A DNA stretch of 64,000 nt from Verrucomicrobiota bacterium (GTDB lineage: Bacteria; Chlamydiota; Chlamydiia; Chlamydiales; Rhabdochlamydiaceae): contig JAFEGJ010000005.1 in the NCBI GenBank assembly GCA_018240015.1, positions 62,001 through 126,000 of the forward strand, read 5' to 3'. The translations under genes were made by a program, and so were the position numbers. Below are positions 17,226-26,402 of the stretch, piece after piece. Every line of letters begins with the position of its first letter. The stretch's first letter is position 1. The notes under the pieces are model-generated. The model worked only from the letters and a program-made list of their open reading frames with translations, was not told the DNA's origin and did no database searches.

Positions 17226-17813
17226 ATGGCAGCACCAGCAAACTTACGAGTAACAGGCCCATTAGCCCAAAATGATGTTTTAAAAAATGTTCTTTTCGGT
17301 CCATGTCAGCAATTTATTGATGACAACATTGACCCAAATAATGAAATTCTGACCAAGATCAAAACAAAGATTAAATTTGCTCCTTATGTTTTTGAGCCTG
17401 CAAAGTATGCCTGTTATAAAGAAATTACCCCTGAAAATGAACAAACGTGGACCATGCTTCCTGTGCAAATGCCGCAAGGTTGGGTGCCAAACGAAGTATC
17501 CGATATGCTCACCTATGCGCAGCTACAAACGGCTTATGTTAAAATGCGTCAGGCATTGATTCCACAATACCAACATTTTCTGGCCCATCAAAAGAGCGAA
17601 GCTGGGTCCTCTGTGGAAGCAACATTGCTCTCTACTTGGCCAAAAGTTATACAAATCGTCCAAGAAGATCCGAAAGGTCCTTTAGCCTATGTGGATGTAA
17701 AGCTTAAGCTGACGATAGAGAAGGTGGATCGAGTGACAAATACACCAATAGATCCTATTAAAGGCACGATCACATGTACTTTAGTAGACTCAGCTTTTGC
17801 TGATCGTGTTTGA
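17226..17813 (+). CDS. Hypothetical protein
   Basis: 195 residues, with an AGGATG SD. No family recognised. It is soluble, without signal peptide or membrane segment. An N-terminal half with many polar residues leads to a beta-rich C-terminal part (AYVDVKLKLTIEKVDRVTNTPIDPIKG, split by eye). It lies alone between csaA and the convergent MBL gene, whose end overlaps it by 24 nt. A strong terminator at 17847-17886 follows, inside the opposite gene. Upstream sequence is AT-rich. Lineage-specific by appearance. Confidence 0.6.
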   Translation: MAAPANLRVTGPLAQNDVLKNVLFGPCQQFIDDNIDPNNEILTKIKTKIKFAPYVFEPAKYACYKEITPENEQTWTMLPVQMPQGWVPNEVSDMLTYAQLQTAYVKMRQALIPQYQHFLAHQKSEAGSSVEATLLSTWPKVIQIVQEDPKGPLAYVDVKLKLTIEKVDRVTNTPIDPIKGTITCTLVDSAFADRV

Positions 17814-18758
17814 GATATTCCAAGACTCCCCGATTTTGAGCGCCCTAAAAAGCTCCTGGGAAATTCCCAGGAGCTTTTTGTTTTCTTCTAAAGTGAGTAC
17901 CGGGTCTTCATAGCCTTCATCGGATAAACGAAAAGTTCCATGGTGGATAGCCATCGTGGGCGGCATTCCCAAATCCCGATGAGCAAGAACGGCATCTTCA
18001 GGACTCATGTGAGCCCAGCGTAAGAACCAGCGGGGTTCGTAGGCGCCGATGGGAAGCAGGGCAAAACGGAATGGCCCAAATTTTTCGTGCGTTTTTTTAA
18101 AGTGAGGGCCGTAGCCTGTATCGCCGGCAAAGTAGATCAGGCCGCTTTTTGTCTGTATGACAAAAGAACCCCAGAGTGTTTTGTCGGTATCCCATAGACC
18201 TCGTTTGGACCAGTGCTGAGCTGGCTCCAAATGGATCGCTGTCTCTTCATCGATGGAGATGGAGGTATGCCAGTCTAGAGTTTCTGTCGGATAGGGGATA
18301 ATTTGGTCCATTCCGAGGGGGGCGAAAATACGAGGATTATCACGTTTAAAAAGCTTTTGAAGTGTTTCCAAATTGAGATGGTCATAATGGTTATGACTGA
18401 TAAGGACGATGTCGATTTTGGGAAGGTCATCGAAGTCAATTCCTGGAGGATGGAAGCGGGGGATTTTGAACCAAGGAAAAGGACTGGCGGACTGGGCCCA
18501 CATCGGATCGGTCAAAATATTGAGACCGTCTGTTTGCAAAAGTACTGTCGAATGGCCCACAAAGCAGGCGCGAAGATCAGGTCCCGTGACTCGGGCGGGA
18601 GGAACATCTAAAATGGCGGTGCCCATTTTGGAGGGCCAGGGTTTGGGCTTCGCTGTCAGGCGCCAGCGAAGGACACCCAAAAATGAAGGTCTTTTTCTGT
18701 TCCAGGGATTATAGAATTGCTTTCCATCAAAATGATCACTGAGGGGATAGTTGTTCAT
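17790..18758 (-). CDS. MBL-fold hydrolase, NAPE-PLD/UlaG-like
   Basis: 322 residues from ATG 18758. The first ATG in frame (18797) would overlap the NUDIX gene by 62 nt. The metal site is intact: SHNHYDHL (HxHxDH), a later HWSKRG region, FAGDTGYG (Asp) and AIHHGTF (His). The N-terminal region (RKRPSFLGVLRWRL, ACFVGHSTVLLQ) matches the NAPE-type phospholipase D/UlaG group of the metallo-beta-lactamase superfamily, which hydrolyse phosphodiesters or lactones. It overlaps the NUDIX gene end by 23 nt and is probably co-transcribed with lepA and NUDIX. The substrate is unknown. Confidence 0.85.
   Translation of the reverse strand: MNNYPLSDHFDGKQFYNPWNRKRPSFLGVLRWRLTAKPKPWPSKMGTAILDVPPARVTGPDLRACFVGHSTVLLQTDGLNILTDPMWAQSASPFPWFKIPRFHPPGIDFDDLPKIDIVLISHNHYDHLNLETLQKLFKRDNPRIFAPLGMDQIIPYPTETLDWHTSISIDEETAIHLEPAQHWSKRGLWDTDKTLWGSFVIQTKSGLIYFAGDTGYGPHFKKTHEKFGPFRFALLPIGAYEPRWFLRWAHMSPEDAVLAHRDLGMPPTMAIHHGTFRLSDEGYEDPVLTLEENKKLLGISQELFRALKIGESWNISNTISKS
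17847..17886 (+). terminator. Rho-independent terminator inside the 3' end of the MBL gene
   Basis: A 16-bp perfect inverted repeat (17847-17862 and 17864-17879) with GC-rich core GCTCCTGGGA is followed by TTTTTGTTTTC. It serves the rightward hypothetical gene. It also encodes residues near the C-terminus of the leftward MBL protein. Confidence 0.82.
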
Positions 18759-19146
18759 CGAGTAGGCCTGATTCGAGTGCTTTTTGTACCGTGGCAAAAA
18801 GAGGCGTAGGAAGATCGCTTAAACTAAACCAACTCCATCCTTCACACTTTTCGGGTTCGCGAAGCTGAGGCGTTCCTTCGAACGCGTGGACGAACGTATA
18901 GAGAGTGATGTAGTGGTGCTCTGCATCAAAGACTGTGGAGACCCAAGGGCCGAGTTTGAAGGAGATGACTCGGAGTCCTGTTTCTTCTTCGAGTTCACGG
19001 CGCATACAGTCTTCGACGCTTTCGCCAAATTCTAAATGGCCTCCGGCGCAGCTCCACTGGCCTGGAGCAAAACCTCCCTTGCGCTTTCCGAGAAGGATTT
19101 TTCCCTCGTGGATTACGACAACAGCGACTCCGACGCGCGGATACAT
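18736..19146 (-). CDS. NUDIX hydrolase
   Basis: 136 residues. The full Nudix box is present: GGHLEFGESVEDCMRRELEE followed by ETGL, matching GX5EX7REUXEEXGU with all metal-binding glutamates. The opening strand RVGVAVVVIHEGKILLGKRK resembles MutT-like or nucleotide-sanitising members. It hydrolyses nucleoside diphosphates linked to another group; the exact substrate is not readable. The start shares one base with the lepA stop (TAATG), so the two are translationally coupled. Confidence 0.92.
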   Translation of the reverse strand: MYPRVGVAVVVIHEGKILLGKRKGGFAPGQWSCAGGHLEFGESVEDCMRRELEEETGLRVISFKLGPWVSTVFDAEHHYITLYTFVHAFEGTPQLREPEKCEGWSWFSLSDLPTPLFATVQKALESGLLDEQLSPQ

Positions 19147-20954
19147 TACTCTTCTGCCTTGAGAACTTCCATAAAGGCCGATTGAGGGATATTGACCTTA
19201 CCAATCTCCTTCATGCGCTTCTTCCCTTCTTTTTGTTTTTCCCAGAGTTTGCGTTTGCGGGTTATGTCGCCGCCGTAGCATTTGGCGGTGACGTTCTTGG
19301 TGAGCGCGCGGATCGTTTCGCGTGCGATGACTTTTCCGCCGATTGCGGCTTGGATGGGAACTTTAAATTGTTGCATGGGGATCACGTCGACGAGTTTTTT
19401 GCAGATGGCGCGGCCTTTGCCTTCGGCTTTAGAGCGGTGCACGAGGCAGGAGAAGGCATCGACGGGCTCTTCATTGACGCGGATTTCGAGTTTGACGATG
19501 TCGCTTTTGGCATAGCCATCGAACTCATAGTCAAACGAGGCGTAGCCGCGGGTGATCGATTTGAGTTTGTCGCTCAGGTCTGTGATGATTTCATTGAGAG
19601 GAAAGCGGTAGGTGAGAAGGAGTCTTTTGGCGTCCATCGTCTCGGTTTTTTCGAGTGTGCCGCGTTTTTCCATACCGAGCGACATGATCGCTCCCAGAAA
19701 ATCGGCGGGCGCCATGATGTGGCATTTGACCCACGGCTCTTCGACCATTTCGACGGTGGAAGGATCGGGGTAGTGGGCGACGTTGTCGATGCTCACTGTG
19801 CTGCCGTTTTGCAGTGTGAACCGGTAGATGACGCTGGGAGCTGTGGTGATCACATCGAGATCGAAGTGGCGCTGCAGGCGCTCGAAGACGATTTCGAGGT
19901 GCAGAAGGCCGAGGAATCCGCAGCGGAACCCAAATCCGAGTGCCATCGAGCTTTCTTGCTCGACGTGCAGAGCGGAGTCATTGAGTTGGAGTTTGAAGAG
20001 CGCATCGCGCAGCGCTTCAAAATCATTCGAGTCGACAGGATAAATGCCAGCATAGACGACAGGAGTGATGACGCGAAAACCGGGTAGTGCAGACGGCGCA
20101 GGTTGTTTGGCCAGCGTAACTGTGTCACCGATTTTCACATCGGCGGTATTTTTGATGTTGGCGATGACGTAACCGACTTCGCCCGGCCTTAAGACATCGA
20201 CAGTTTTCGCTTCAGGAACGAAAATACCGACGTCGAGGACTTCATAGTTTTTTCCCGTCGCCATCATTTGGAGGAGTGTTTTTTTGCGGATTTCACCGCT
20301 CACGACGCGCACGTAGACCATGACGCCGCGGTAGGTGTCGTAATGCGAATCAAAAATCAGCGCGCGCAAAAATCCATCTTCGGGGACTTTGGGAGGAGGG
20401 ATGTACATGACGATACTCTCTAAAATATCGTCGATGCCCACGCCTGTTTTGGCAGAGCAGTTGATGGCATTCGAAGTATCGAGACCAATCACTTCTTCGA
20501 TCTGTTGTTTAACACCTTCGATGTCGGCGGCGGGCAGGTCGATTTTGTTGATGACGGGGAGGACTTCCAAGTTGCGGTCGACGGCCATATGGACGTTGGC
20601 GAGGGTCTGGGCTTGTACCCCTTGGGTGGCATCGATGACGAGCAGAGCTCCCTCACAGGCCGATATCGAACGGGAGACTTCATAGGAAAAGTCGACGTGG
20701 CCGGGGGTGTCGATGAGGTTGAACTGGTAAACCTCTCCATCCGAGGCTTTGTAATAGATGGTGACGGGGTGGGCCTTGATGGTAATGCCGCGCTCACGCT
20801 CAAGATCCATAGCATCAAGGACTTGCGCTTGCATATTCCGTTCTTCGATGGTAAAAGTTTTCCTGAGTAAGCCATCCGCAATGGTCGACTTACCATGGTC
20901 GATATGGGCGATAATGCAAAAATTTCTTATATGTTTTGGGTTATAAGACGACAT
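19146..20954 (-). CDS. lepA: Elongation factor 4 (LepA)
   Basis: 602 residues, normal for LepA. G-domain motifs: G1 [10 protein letters not shown]2 in [12 protein letters not shown]3 [12 protein letters not shown] and G4 NKIDLPAAD. The LepA-specific C-terminal domain is present ([38 protein letters not shown]). It back-translocates stalled ribosomes at the inner membrane. It leads a leftward unit with the NUDIX and MBL genes. Confidence 0.97.
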   Translation of the reverse strand: MSSYNPKHIRNFCIIAHIDHGKSTIADGLLRKTFTIEERNMQAQVLDAMDLERERGITIKAHPVTIYYKASDGEVYQFNLIDTPGHVDFSYEVSRSISACEGALLVIDATQGVQAQTLANVHMAVDRNLEVLPVINKIDLPAADIEGVKQQIEEVIGLDTSNAINCSAKTGVGIDDILESIVMYIPPPKVPEDGFLRALIFDSHYDTYRGVMVYVRVVSGEIRKKTLLQMMATGKNYEVLDVGIFVPEAKTVDVLRPGEVGYVIANIKNTADVKIGDTVTLAKQPAPSALPGFRVITPVVYAGIYPVDSNDFEALRDALFKLQLNDSALHVEQESSMALGFGFRCGFLGLLHLEIVFERLQRHFDLDVITTAPSVIYRFTLQNGSTVSIDNVAHYPDPSTVEMVEEPWVKCHIMAPADFLGAIMSLGMEKRGTLEKTETMDAKRLLLTYRFPLNEIITDLSDKLKSITRGYASFDYEFDGYAKSDIVKLEIRVNEEPVDAFSCLVHRSKAEGKGRAICKKLVDVIPMQQFKVPIQAAIGGKVIARETIRALTKNVTAKCYGGDITRKRKLWEKQKEGKKRMKEIGKVNIPQSAFMEVLKAEE

Positions 20955-20976
20955 ACCTGAGCATTTTAAGCTATTC

Positions 20977-21009
20977 TAGAGTGAAAGAAAAGGTAAAAAA
21001 TGGTATAAT
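20977..21009 (+). promoter_or_regulatory. Promoter of the deubiquitinase gene
   Basis: A perfect TATAAT at 21004-21009, with a weak -35 (GTGAAA) 17 bp upstream. The predicted transcript begins around 21016, after the first in-frame ATG at 20936, so translation most likely starts at ATG 21023. Confidence 0.5.
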
Positions 21010-21022
21010 AACTCCAAAATTT

Positions 21023-22618
21023 ATGTTGAAGAACATCTCAGAATACGTTTCCAAGCAAACCCAGTGGGCTTATTCCTCGTTGCCCAGCCTAGACGCTACA
21101 TCCAAAAAAATTATTCACGAGCTCAAAAAAGGCACGATATTCTTTTTTGGGTCGGTAGTGGCGGGCGGTGGAGCGCTTCTCACACTTTTGATGCACGAGG
21201 GAGAGGGAATAGAAGATCAGGTTATAGTGGGATTGGTGGCGTCTGTTGCTTTTCTGATGCTGGGTTTTATCGCGAATCAATTAAATACGAAGAAAAAAAG
21301 GACCCCTCCTCCGAACTCCGAAAGTCCTCTTCCTTCTATGACTACTGTTTCAGTGCTGGATAAGCCTAAAGGGATTAGAAACGGCGGGCTTACGTGCTTT
21401 ATCAGCGCATTATTTCAAACGTTTGTGAATGATCCTAAGCTCGCTAGCGATATAGTAGCTATCGGTAAGTACAATATTTCAAAAAAGAATGAGGAAAAGC
21501 CTTGGCAGTTTGTGCTGGATACTTTAGCCAATTTTTCTACTTTTAATGGTTCTCTTTGGGATATGAGAGCGTTTTCACAGGATCAGCGTACCAAAAATGA
21601 AGGCGCTATGGGAGATCCTCATGAATTGTTGATGGGGATGCTGAAATGTATACCAACAACTCATCCCAGGGAAGGCGAAAAACCATATTTCGAAAAAGAT
21701 GAAGTGCGAGATTTTAAATCGTTTTATTTTGAAGGGACTAGCATCGTCGAATGGAAGGAGTCCGCTGATCAAACTAATTTAGGCAAGACGTATTCTTCTG
21801 CCGAAGAAATGCGCAAAGATTTGGGGAGATTCTACAAAATTACTTATGAGTCTAATCCAGCATGGTGTTTGTCTGTAAAGATGGATGATAAATCGAATCT
21901 CACACAACTAATAAATGGTTGTTTCCAAACAGCAGAACCTAAAGAGAAAACAAAGAAGAAAGTTTATAAAGAAAGCAACGATGTTGTTCGCGTAGAGAAG
22001 ACGAGCGAGAGGTTCGCGTTTGGAAATGAGAAACCGAAGCGATTTTTTCTACACTTCAAGCGATTCAATACAGAAATACAAGAAAGCACTGGCATCGCAA
22101 TAGCCAAAAAAGATAGCACAGAAATTCCTGTCGAGGAGAGTTTCCTTAATCAGCTCAATCAAAATATGCAGACCCCCTACCGTGTTGCTTTAGAGCAAGG
22201 TCAGTGGAAGCAAACGTATGTTTTACAATCTGTCATTTTGCATTCTTGCTGGGGAAATTCTATAGAATTTGGACACTATACCGCTCTTGTTCGCAATAAT
22301 GGTGTATGGTGGGTGTGCGACGACAGCGATACTTATCAAGCTACCAAAAAAGATATACTCAAATACTTGCAGCAAGGATATCTCTACCAATTCAACTTAG
22401 AAGAACCGGTGCAAGAGGCGGGAAAGATCGTTATACGTGATGTAAATGAACAGGCCGATCATCAAAATAACGAACGGAATAATGAGCTTCTCCATGGTTC
22501 TGGCTCGAATGGGCTTCCTAGTAACGGTCTCGATTCCAGCAAAAAGAATGTGGCCCCCATCGAGAACGGGGATGGGAAGCAGGTTCAAAATAGCAAGGTT
22601 GAGACTGACAAATCCTAG
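21023..22618 (+). CDS. USP-family (C19) deubiquitinase with an N-terminal two-helix membrane hairpin
   Basis: 531 residues from ATG 21023. Two hydrophobic helices at about residues 38-57 (TIFFFGSVVAGGGALLTLL) and 66-86 (VIVGLVASVAFLMLGFIA) are separated by a short acidic loop, the bilobed pattern of chlamydial inclusion-membrane (Inc) proteins. A proline-rich linker and a ubiquitin-specific-protease domain follow. Cys box GIRNGGLTCFISALFQTF has the oxyanion Asn120 and Cys125; the middle box MGDPHELLMGML matches the QQDAHEF region; His box FGHYTALVRNNGVWWVCDDS has His418 and Asp433. USPs are eukaryotic enzymes that remove ubiquitin, so the target is probably in the host. The last 74 residues are low-complexity and antisense to rseP. 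Acquisition from a eukaryote is likely (inference). Confidence 0.82.
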   Translation: MLKNISEYVSKQTQWAYSSLPSLDATSKKIIHELKKGTIFFFGSVVAGGGALLTLLMHEGEGIEDQVIVGLVASVAFLMLGFIANQLNTKKKRTPPPNSESPLPSMTTVSVLDKPKGIRNGGLTCFISALFQTFVNDPKLASDIVAIGKYNISKKNEEKPWQFVLDTLANFSTFNGSLWDMRAFSQDQRTKNEGAMGDPHELLMGMLKCIPTTHPREGEKPYFEKDEVRDFKSFYFEGTSIVEWKESADQTNLGKTYSSAEEMRKDLGRFYKITYESNPAWCLSVKMDDKSNLTQLINGCFQTAEPKEKTKKKVYKESNDVVRVEKTSERFAFGNEKPKRFFLHFKRFNTEIQESTGIAIAKKDSTEIPVEESFLNQLNQNMQTPYRVALEQGQWKQTYVLQSVILHSCWGNSIEFGHYTALVRNNGVWWVCDDSDTYQATKKDILKYLQQGYLYQFNLEEPVQEAGKIVIRDVNEQADHQNNERNNELLHGSGSNGLPSNGLDSSKKNVAPIENGDGKQVQNSKVETDKS

Positions 22619-24247
22619 CCAGAACAGCGCCGTCTTCACGCCGCTAGCCCAGCTCATCTGCAGTGTTTGAACAATACCGACAGGTCCCGTGAGGTTTTTA
22701 GGGCTTACAAAACCTGTGAAGAGGTTGGAGAGGGTGCGCCATGTCTGATCGAAAGTGTCAGCAAAAAGACGGGCGGGAGAAGGGTTATAAGCCACCATTT
22801 GAGAGGTGAGGGTCACGCCTAGCATGAGTCTTTTTTGGGACTCTTCAAGAAGTCGGAGTTGGTTTTCGCGTTCTTGGACATTTTCCATTTTTTCGATTGT
22901 TTTTTTCTGCGTTTCATATTCACGCGTTACTTCCACACGCATTTTGGGGTCGAGCGTGAGCTGCTCGAACGTCTTAAGAGTGACAGGCGAGAGCAAAACG
23001 GCGTGGTCTGAATTGGTTTGCAGACGCTCGGTGCCAATCGTCGTCGCAATCTTTTGCACGTCCTCGGAGTGGAAACTAGAGATGAAGAGGTTGTCGGCGT
23101 TTTTCCAAGAAGGAATGGAGGGGGCGGGGTCGCGGGCTACAATGACCAGCGCTTTGCGCTCTTGGAGCTGCTGAAGGATTTGTTCGGTGTTTTGCGTCGG
23201 AGTTCCTTCGACGGCAATAATGCGGTCTCCTTCATGGAGGTCCTGTGCTAGAGATCGTTCTACAGTGCCTTCATGAGAGAGTCTAAACGGGATGAAATAC
23301 AGCTGAGAGATTTTGCCGCTGATCTGCGCTTCATTTTGCCAGTCTTCCAACTCGGATCTCTCCTGTGCATCAAAATCGATGCTCGCGATGGACATACGAG
23401 GAACACGGATCAGAAGCGTCTCAGAACCCCGCTGGACGGTAAGTACCGTTTTCTCTTCATTGAGAAGGGTAGCGAGTTGTTGATTAGAAAAGACATAGCT
23501 TCCATTGACCCAGAGGATGCGATCTCCTTTTTGGATGCCGCTCTTTTGCATAGGAGAGTTGGGAGAGGTAAAGTCAGAGAAAATAAGATAAGAGGCGGGG
23601 CTGATGCCGAGGTTAAGGGCATCGGTGGATTTGGCTTGGGCTGGCATTTCATAGGTAAAAGAGGTTTCTGACCCGCTACTATAATCTATTTTTTTGCCGG
23701 CGATTTGGCTGGCCTTTTCTCGGAGGAAGAGGTCCATGTAGAGTTTAGGGATGCCGTCGGTGGGTTTGTGGTCAAAGGAAGTGATTTCGTCCCCGGGGCG
23801 AAGGCCGTCTTCATACAGAGCAGAACTTGGATCGACGAAGCCTACGACGTTGGTGAACTGTTGGAAGGGCTTTTCTTGTCCTCCGGCAAGCCAAATGATG
23901 GTGAAGACGATGAGGGCAAAAGCAAAATTGACGACGGGGCCAGCGAGGGCGACTTTGATACGAGCCCAAGGGGTTTTTCCATAGAACCCTTCGGCAATTT
24001 CATGGGGCTCTAAAGATCCCTTTTTCTCCATTCCGGCGATTTTGACAAAGCCTCCAAAGGGAAGGTAGCAGAGCTGCCATTTGACACCCTGGATTTCCCA
24101 GGTGCGGATGGGTTTGCCAAAGCCGATAGAAAAGACTTCGACTTTCATCCCGACACGTCTAGCCACGACATAGTGACCGAGCTCATGGATAAAAATGAGA
24201 AATCCGAGTCCCAAAAGCGCTAAAAAAAGATATATTATGCTTTCCAT
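22397..24247 (-). CDS. rseP: Site-2 intramembrane metalloprotease RseP
   Basis: 616 residues, longer than E. coli RseP (450). The first membrane helix carries the zinc site HELGHYVVARR (HExxH, residues 21-25). Periplasmic PDZ-like regions follow (GLRPGDEITSFDHKPTD; GIQKGDRILWVNG; and a third, HEGDRIIAVEGTPTQ). The late membrane segment has the second zinc motif NLLPIPVLDGGHILF (LDG). It cuts membrane-bound regulators after a first protease cut. In Chlamydia, dxr lies between ytgD and rseP, but here rseP overlaps ytgD by 13 nt directly. Its 3' 222 nt lie antisense to the deubiquitinase gene. Confidence 0.94.
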   Translation of the reverse strand: MESIIYLFLALLGLGFLIFIHELGHYVVARRVGMKVEVFSIGFGKPIRTWEIQGVKWQLCYLPFGGFVKIAGMEKKGSLEPHEIAEGFYGKTPWARIKVALAGPVVNFAFALIVFTIIWLAGGQEKPFQQFTNVVGFVDPSSALYEDGLRPGDEITSFDHKPTDGIPKLYMDLFLREKASQIAGKKIDYSSGSETSFTYEMPAQAKSTDALNLGISPASYLIFSDFTSPNSPMQKSGIQKGDRILWVNGSYVFSNQQLATLLNEEKTVLTVQRGSETLLIRVPRMSIASIDFDAQERSELEDWQNEAQISGKISQLYFIPFRLSHEGTVERSLAQDLHEGDRIIAVEGTPTQNTEQILQQLQERKALVIVARDPAPSIPSWKNADNLFISSFHSEDVQKIATTIGTERLQTNSDHAVLLSPVTLKTFEQLTLDPKMRVEVTREYETQKKTIEKMENVQERENQLRLLEESQKRLMLGVTLTSQMVAYNPSPARLFADTFDQTWRTLSNLFTGFVSPKNLTGPVGIVQTLQMSWASGVKTALFWLGFVSLNLAILNLLPIPVLDGGHILFAGIETVTRKPIRARTMEKLIIPFVILMIGLFIYITYNDLSRLLHRFF

Positions 24248-25173
24248 TTTCTTCTATAGATTAAACTGTTTCGCGGCGATAAAGTCAATGCAGAGAGTGC
24301 AAAGAGAAGTCCAAGTAGTGTCACGACGATGCCTGCCGTTGAAAGGGGGAGGTGGTGGGTAGAGAGGAAGTGGCGGGAAAGAGCCACACCAAGCAGTGAG
24401 CAGAGAATGCCGGCGGCAGCGGAGAGGAAAAGAAGGGGAAGGAGTCTATGGGTCCACAGCCGTCCAATGAGGGGAGGGGCGACGAGGAACGCGAGAACTA
24501 GGAGCACGCCGACGGCGCGAAAGGCTGCGACGACGGTGATGGAGGTCAGGATCATGAGGAGCGAGCCAAAAACCGTGCGGGAGATGCCCATTGTGGTGGC
24601 GAGGAGGGGGTCGAAGGTAGAGAGTTTGAATTCTTTGTAAAAGAGAAAAAAAAGAATTATATCAATAGTCGCGGAAACGCCGATAAGAAATAGGTCATTA
24701 GATTCAAGAATTTCTAGATTACCCAAAACGACTTCTGTTCCTACGTGGGCATCGCGAGTAAAAAGGGTGATGAGAACGATACCGACGGCAAAAAGAGACG
24801 TAAATACGAGGCCGATGCTGGCGTCTTCTTGCAGCTTGGCGGTATGAGAAAGCGTATGGGTCAGGAGCGCCGTTAGGAGCGCTGTCACAAAGGCCGCGAT
24901 GAGTAGAGACCCTAAGTTGAGAGAGAAGTTCCCGGTGATGAGAAAAATAGCGATGATGCCCAAAATCATCGTATGCGAAAGCGAGTTGGCGAGCATTGTC
25001 ATGCGCCTTAAGACGAGAAATGTTCCTACGAGAGATCCCGCGATCGAAATACCAAAGAGAGCAAAGAGTTGCAGTTCATCCGAAACGGGTGATGTGAATG
25101 CCTCGCCACTGAGAAGTCTTTCCCAAAAAAGTCGGAAGAACGCGAAGAATCCTTTTCCCCAGTAAGGGTTCAT
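24235..25173 (-). CDS. ytgD: Metal ABC transporter permease YtgD
   Basis: 312 residues with about eight membrane helices, ABC-3 (ZnuB/MntB) family. Seen: GISIAGSLVGTFLVLRRMTMLANSLSHTMILG, with the conserved S-x-S/H-x-x-x-x-G, and FRAVGVLLVLAFLVAPP. It forms the membrane channel with YtgC. Chlamydial Ytg transports iron and possibly manganese or zinc into the cell. It overlaps ytgC by 4 nt and rseP by 13 nt. It keeps a short basic C-terminus with no regulatory domain, unlike YtgC. Confidence 0.93.
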   Translation of the reverse strand: MNPYWGKGFFAFFRLFWERLLSGEAFTSPVSDELQLFALFGISIAGSLVGTFLVLRRMTMLANSLSHTMILGIIAIFLITGNFSLNLGSLLIAAFVTALLTALLTHTLSHTAKLQEDASIGLVFTSLFAVGIVLITLFTRDAHVGTEVVLGNLEILESNDLFLIGVSATIDIILFFLFYKEFKLSTFDPLLATTMGISRTVFGSLLMILTSITVVAAFRAVGVLLVLAFLVAPPLIGRLWTHRLLPLLFLSAAAGILCSLLGVALSRHFLSTHHLPLSTAGIVVTLLGLLFALSALTLSPRNSLIYRRKWKA

Positions 25174-26402
25174 CGGGAGCCTCCTGGAATAGGCTGTTGG
25201 TGGGGATCGTGGGTGGGATGATGGAGAATTTCAAGGAGCTCTGCTTCGAGCTGCGGTGTGAGAAAGTGTTCGAGCTCTTCAGCGGTGCGGTGCACTTTTT
25301 CGACTTTTTGTCCCATGTAGTGGACGAGATAAACTTCCCACAACCGGTGAAGCCGCACAATTTGCAGAGCACGCTCTTTACCGGCCTTTGTGAGAGTGCC
25401 TTTTTCATCGATCCAATGTCTGCGCTGTAGCATGTTGCGGATCAGAGGATTTAGAGTAGGTTTGAGCCCCTTCCATAGAGCTTTTAGAGCATTTTCCATG
25501 CGGCAGATTTGTTCGTAGTGACGTCTTCTGATGTAGCGAACGACGACACCTGTTTTAGGAGCAAAAAAAAGAGAGATAAAAGCCAGTAATGCAGCCGTTA
25601 TTAGGATCATCGGTCCTGTGGGCAAAGGGTATTTTTCTTCTGATAAGTGATAAGAAAGGACATTGCCTATAAATCCCGAGAAGACGCCGATGGAGCCGGC
25701 GAGCGCAAGTTGCTGCGCGAGTGTCTTTGCAAAAGGCCTTGCAGCCACTGCTGGCGCGATGAGCATGCCGGCCATCAAAACCACTCCAACGCTGCGGATG
25801 CCGATGACGATGGCTAGAGCCAAGAGCAAGTAGATAGCTTGATCGAGGAGGCGATACGGAATGCCGATCGATTTACAAAAGACGGGATCAAAAGAGGTCG
25901 CTTGCAGCTGCCGATAGAAGAGAACCACAAATCCTAAAATCAAAACAGAAAGCGCACCATAGATCACGATGTAGATGTCGGTCATGGTGGCCGCTTGGCC
26001 GTAGATAAAAGATAGAGCCTGCCTATACCACAACCCATGCGTGACCTGGATGCGACTTGCGATCAAAATCCCCAGGCCAAAGAAAAGAGATAGAATGAGG
26101 CAGAGGGCCGCGTCGTTGTGGATTTTGAGGCGCCGCTCAAGGACATCCAGCAGTTGCATCCCTAGAAAAGCAAAAAGAAAAGCGCCGATGAGAATGGTAG
26201 GGGCAAAAAAGATCTCAGGCAAAAAACCAGCGAGGATCACACTGAGCACTACGCCAGGGTATGTAGCATGGGACAGGGCTTCACCAACGAGTGAGCGCTG
26301 TCGAAGAACGGCGATGACCCCGACGATTCCGGCAGAAAATGACATGAGCATGGTGCCGATCGTCGGCGCTCTCAGCACCGGGCTTGTGAAAAATTCAATC
26401 AT
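25170..26402 (-). CDS. ytgC: Metal ABC permease fused to iron-dependent repressor domain (YtgC-YtgR)
   Basis: 410 residues. Residues 1-280 are an ABC-3 permease (GVIAVLRQRSLVGEALSHATYPG; FRSVGV-like GIRSVGVVLMAGMLIAPA). The last ~110 residues are soluble and DtxR-like: LIRNMLQRRHWIDEKGTLTKAGKERALQI reads as a winged helix, then LHRLWEVYLVHYMGQ and HRTAEELEHFLTPQLEAELLEIL with metal-ligand His/Glu. In C. trachomatis this C-terminus is cut off and acts as the iron-responsive repressor YtgR. The same arrangement here suggests the same autoregulation of the ytg operon (inference). Overlaps ytgB and ytgD by ATGA. Confidence 0.93.
   Translation of the reverse strand: MIEFFTSPVLRAPTIGTMLMSFSAGIVGVIAVLRQRSLVGEALSHATYPGVVLSVILAGFLPEIFFAPTILIGAFLFAFLGMQLLDVLERRLKIHNDAALCLILSLFFGLGILIASRIQVTHGLWYRQALSFIYGQAATMTDIYIVIYGALSVLILGFVVLFYRQLQATSFDPVFCKSIGIPYRLLDQAIYLLLALAIVIGIRSVGVVLMAGMLIAPAVAARPFAKTLAQQLALAGSIGVFSGFIGNVLSYHLSEEKYPLPTGPMILITAALLAFISLFFAPKTGVVVRYIRRRHYEQICRMENALKALWKGLKPTLNPLIRNMLQRRHWIDEKGTLTKAGKERALQIVRLHRLWEVYLVHYMGQKVEKVHRTAEELEHFLTPQLEAELLEILHHPTHDPHQQPIPGGSR

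Noticed and set aside
19182-20087. 301-codon open frame antisense to lepA
   Set aside because: LepA on the other strand is certain. The antisense frame is open because of codon bias, has no SD or family match, and reads as a repetitive Asp/Phe/Gly/Val mix.
20936-21022. Longer N-terminus for the deubiquitinase
   Set aside because: The -10 TATAAT at 21004 lies inside it, so the transcript would begin after this ATG.
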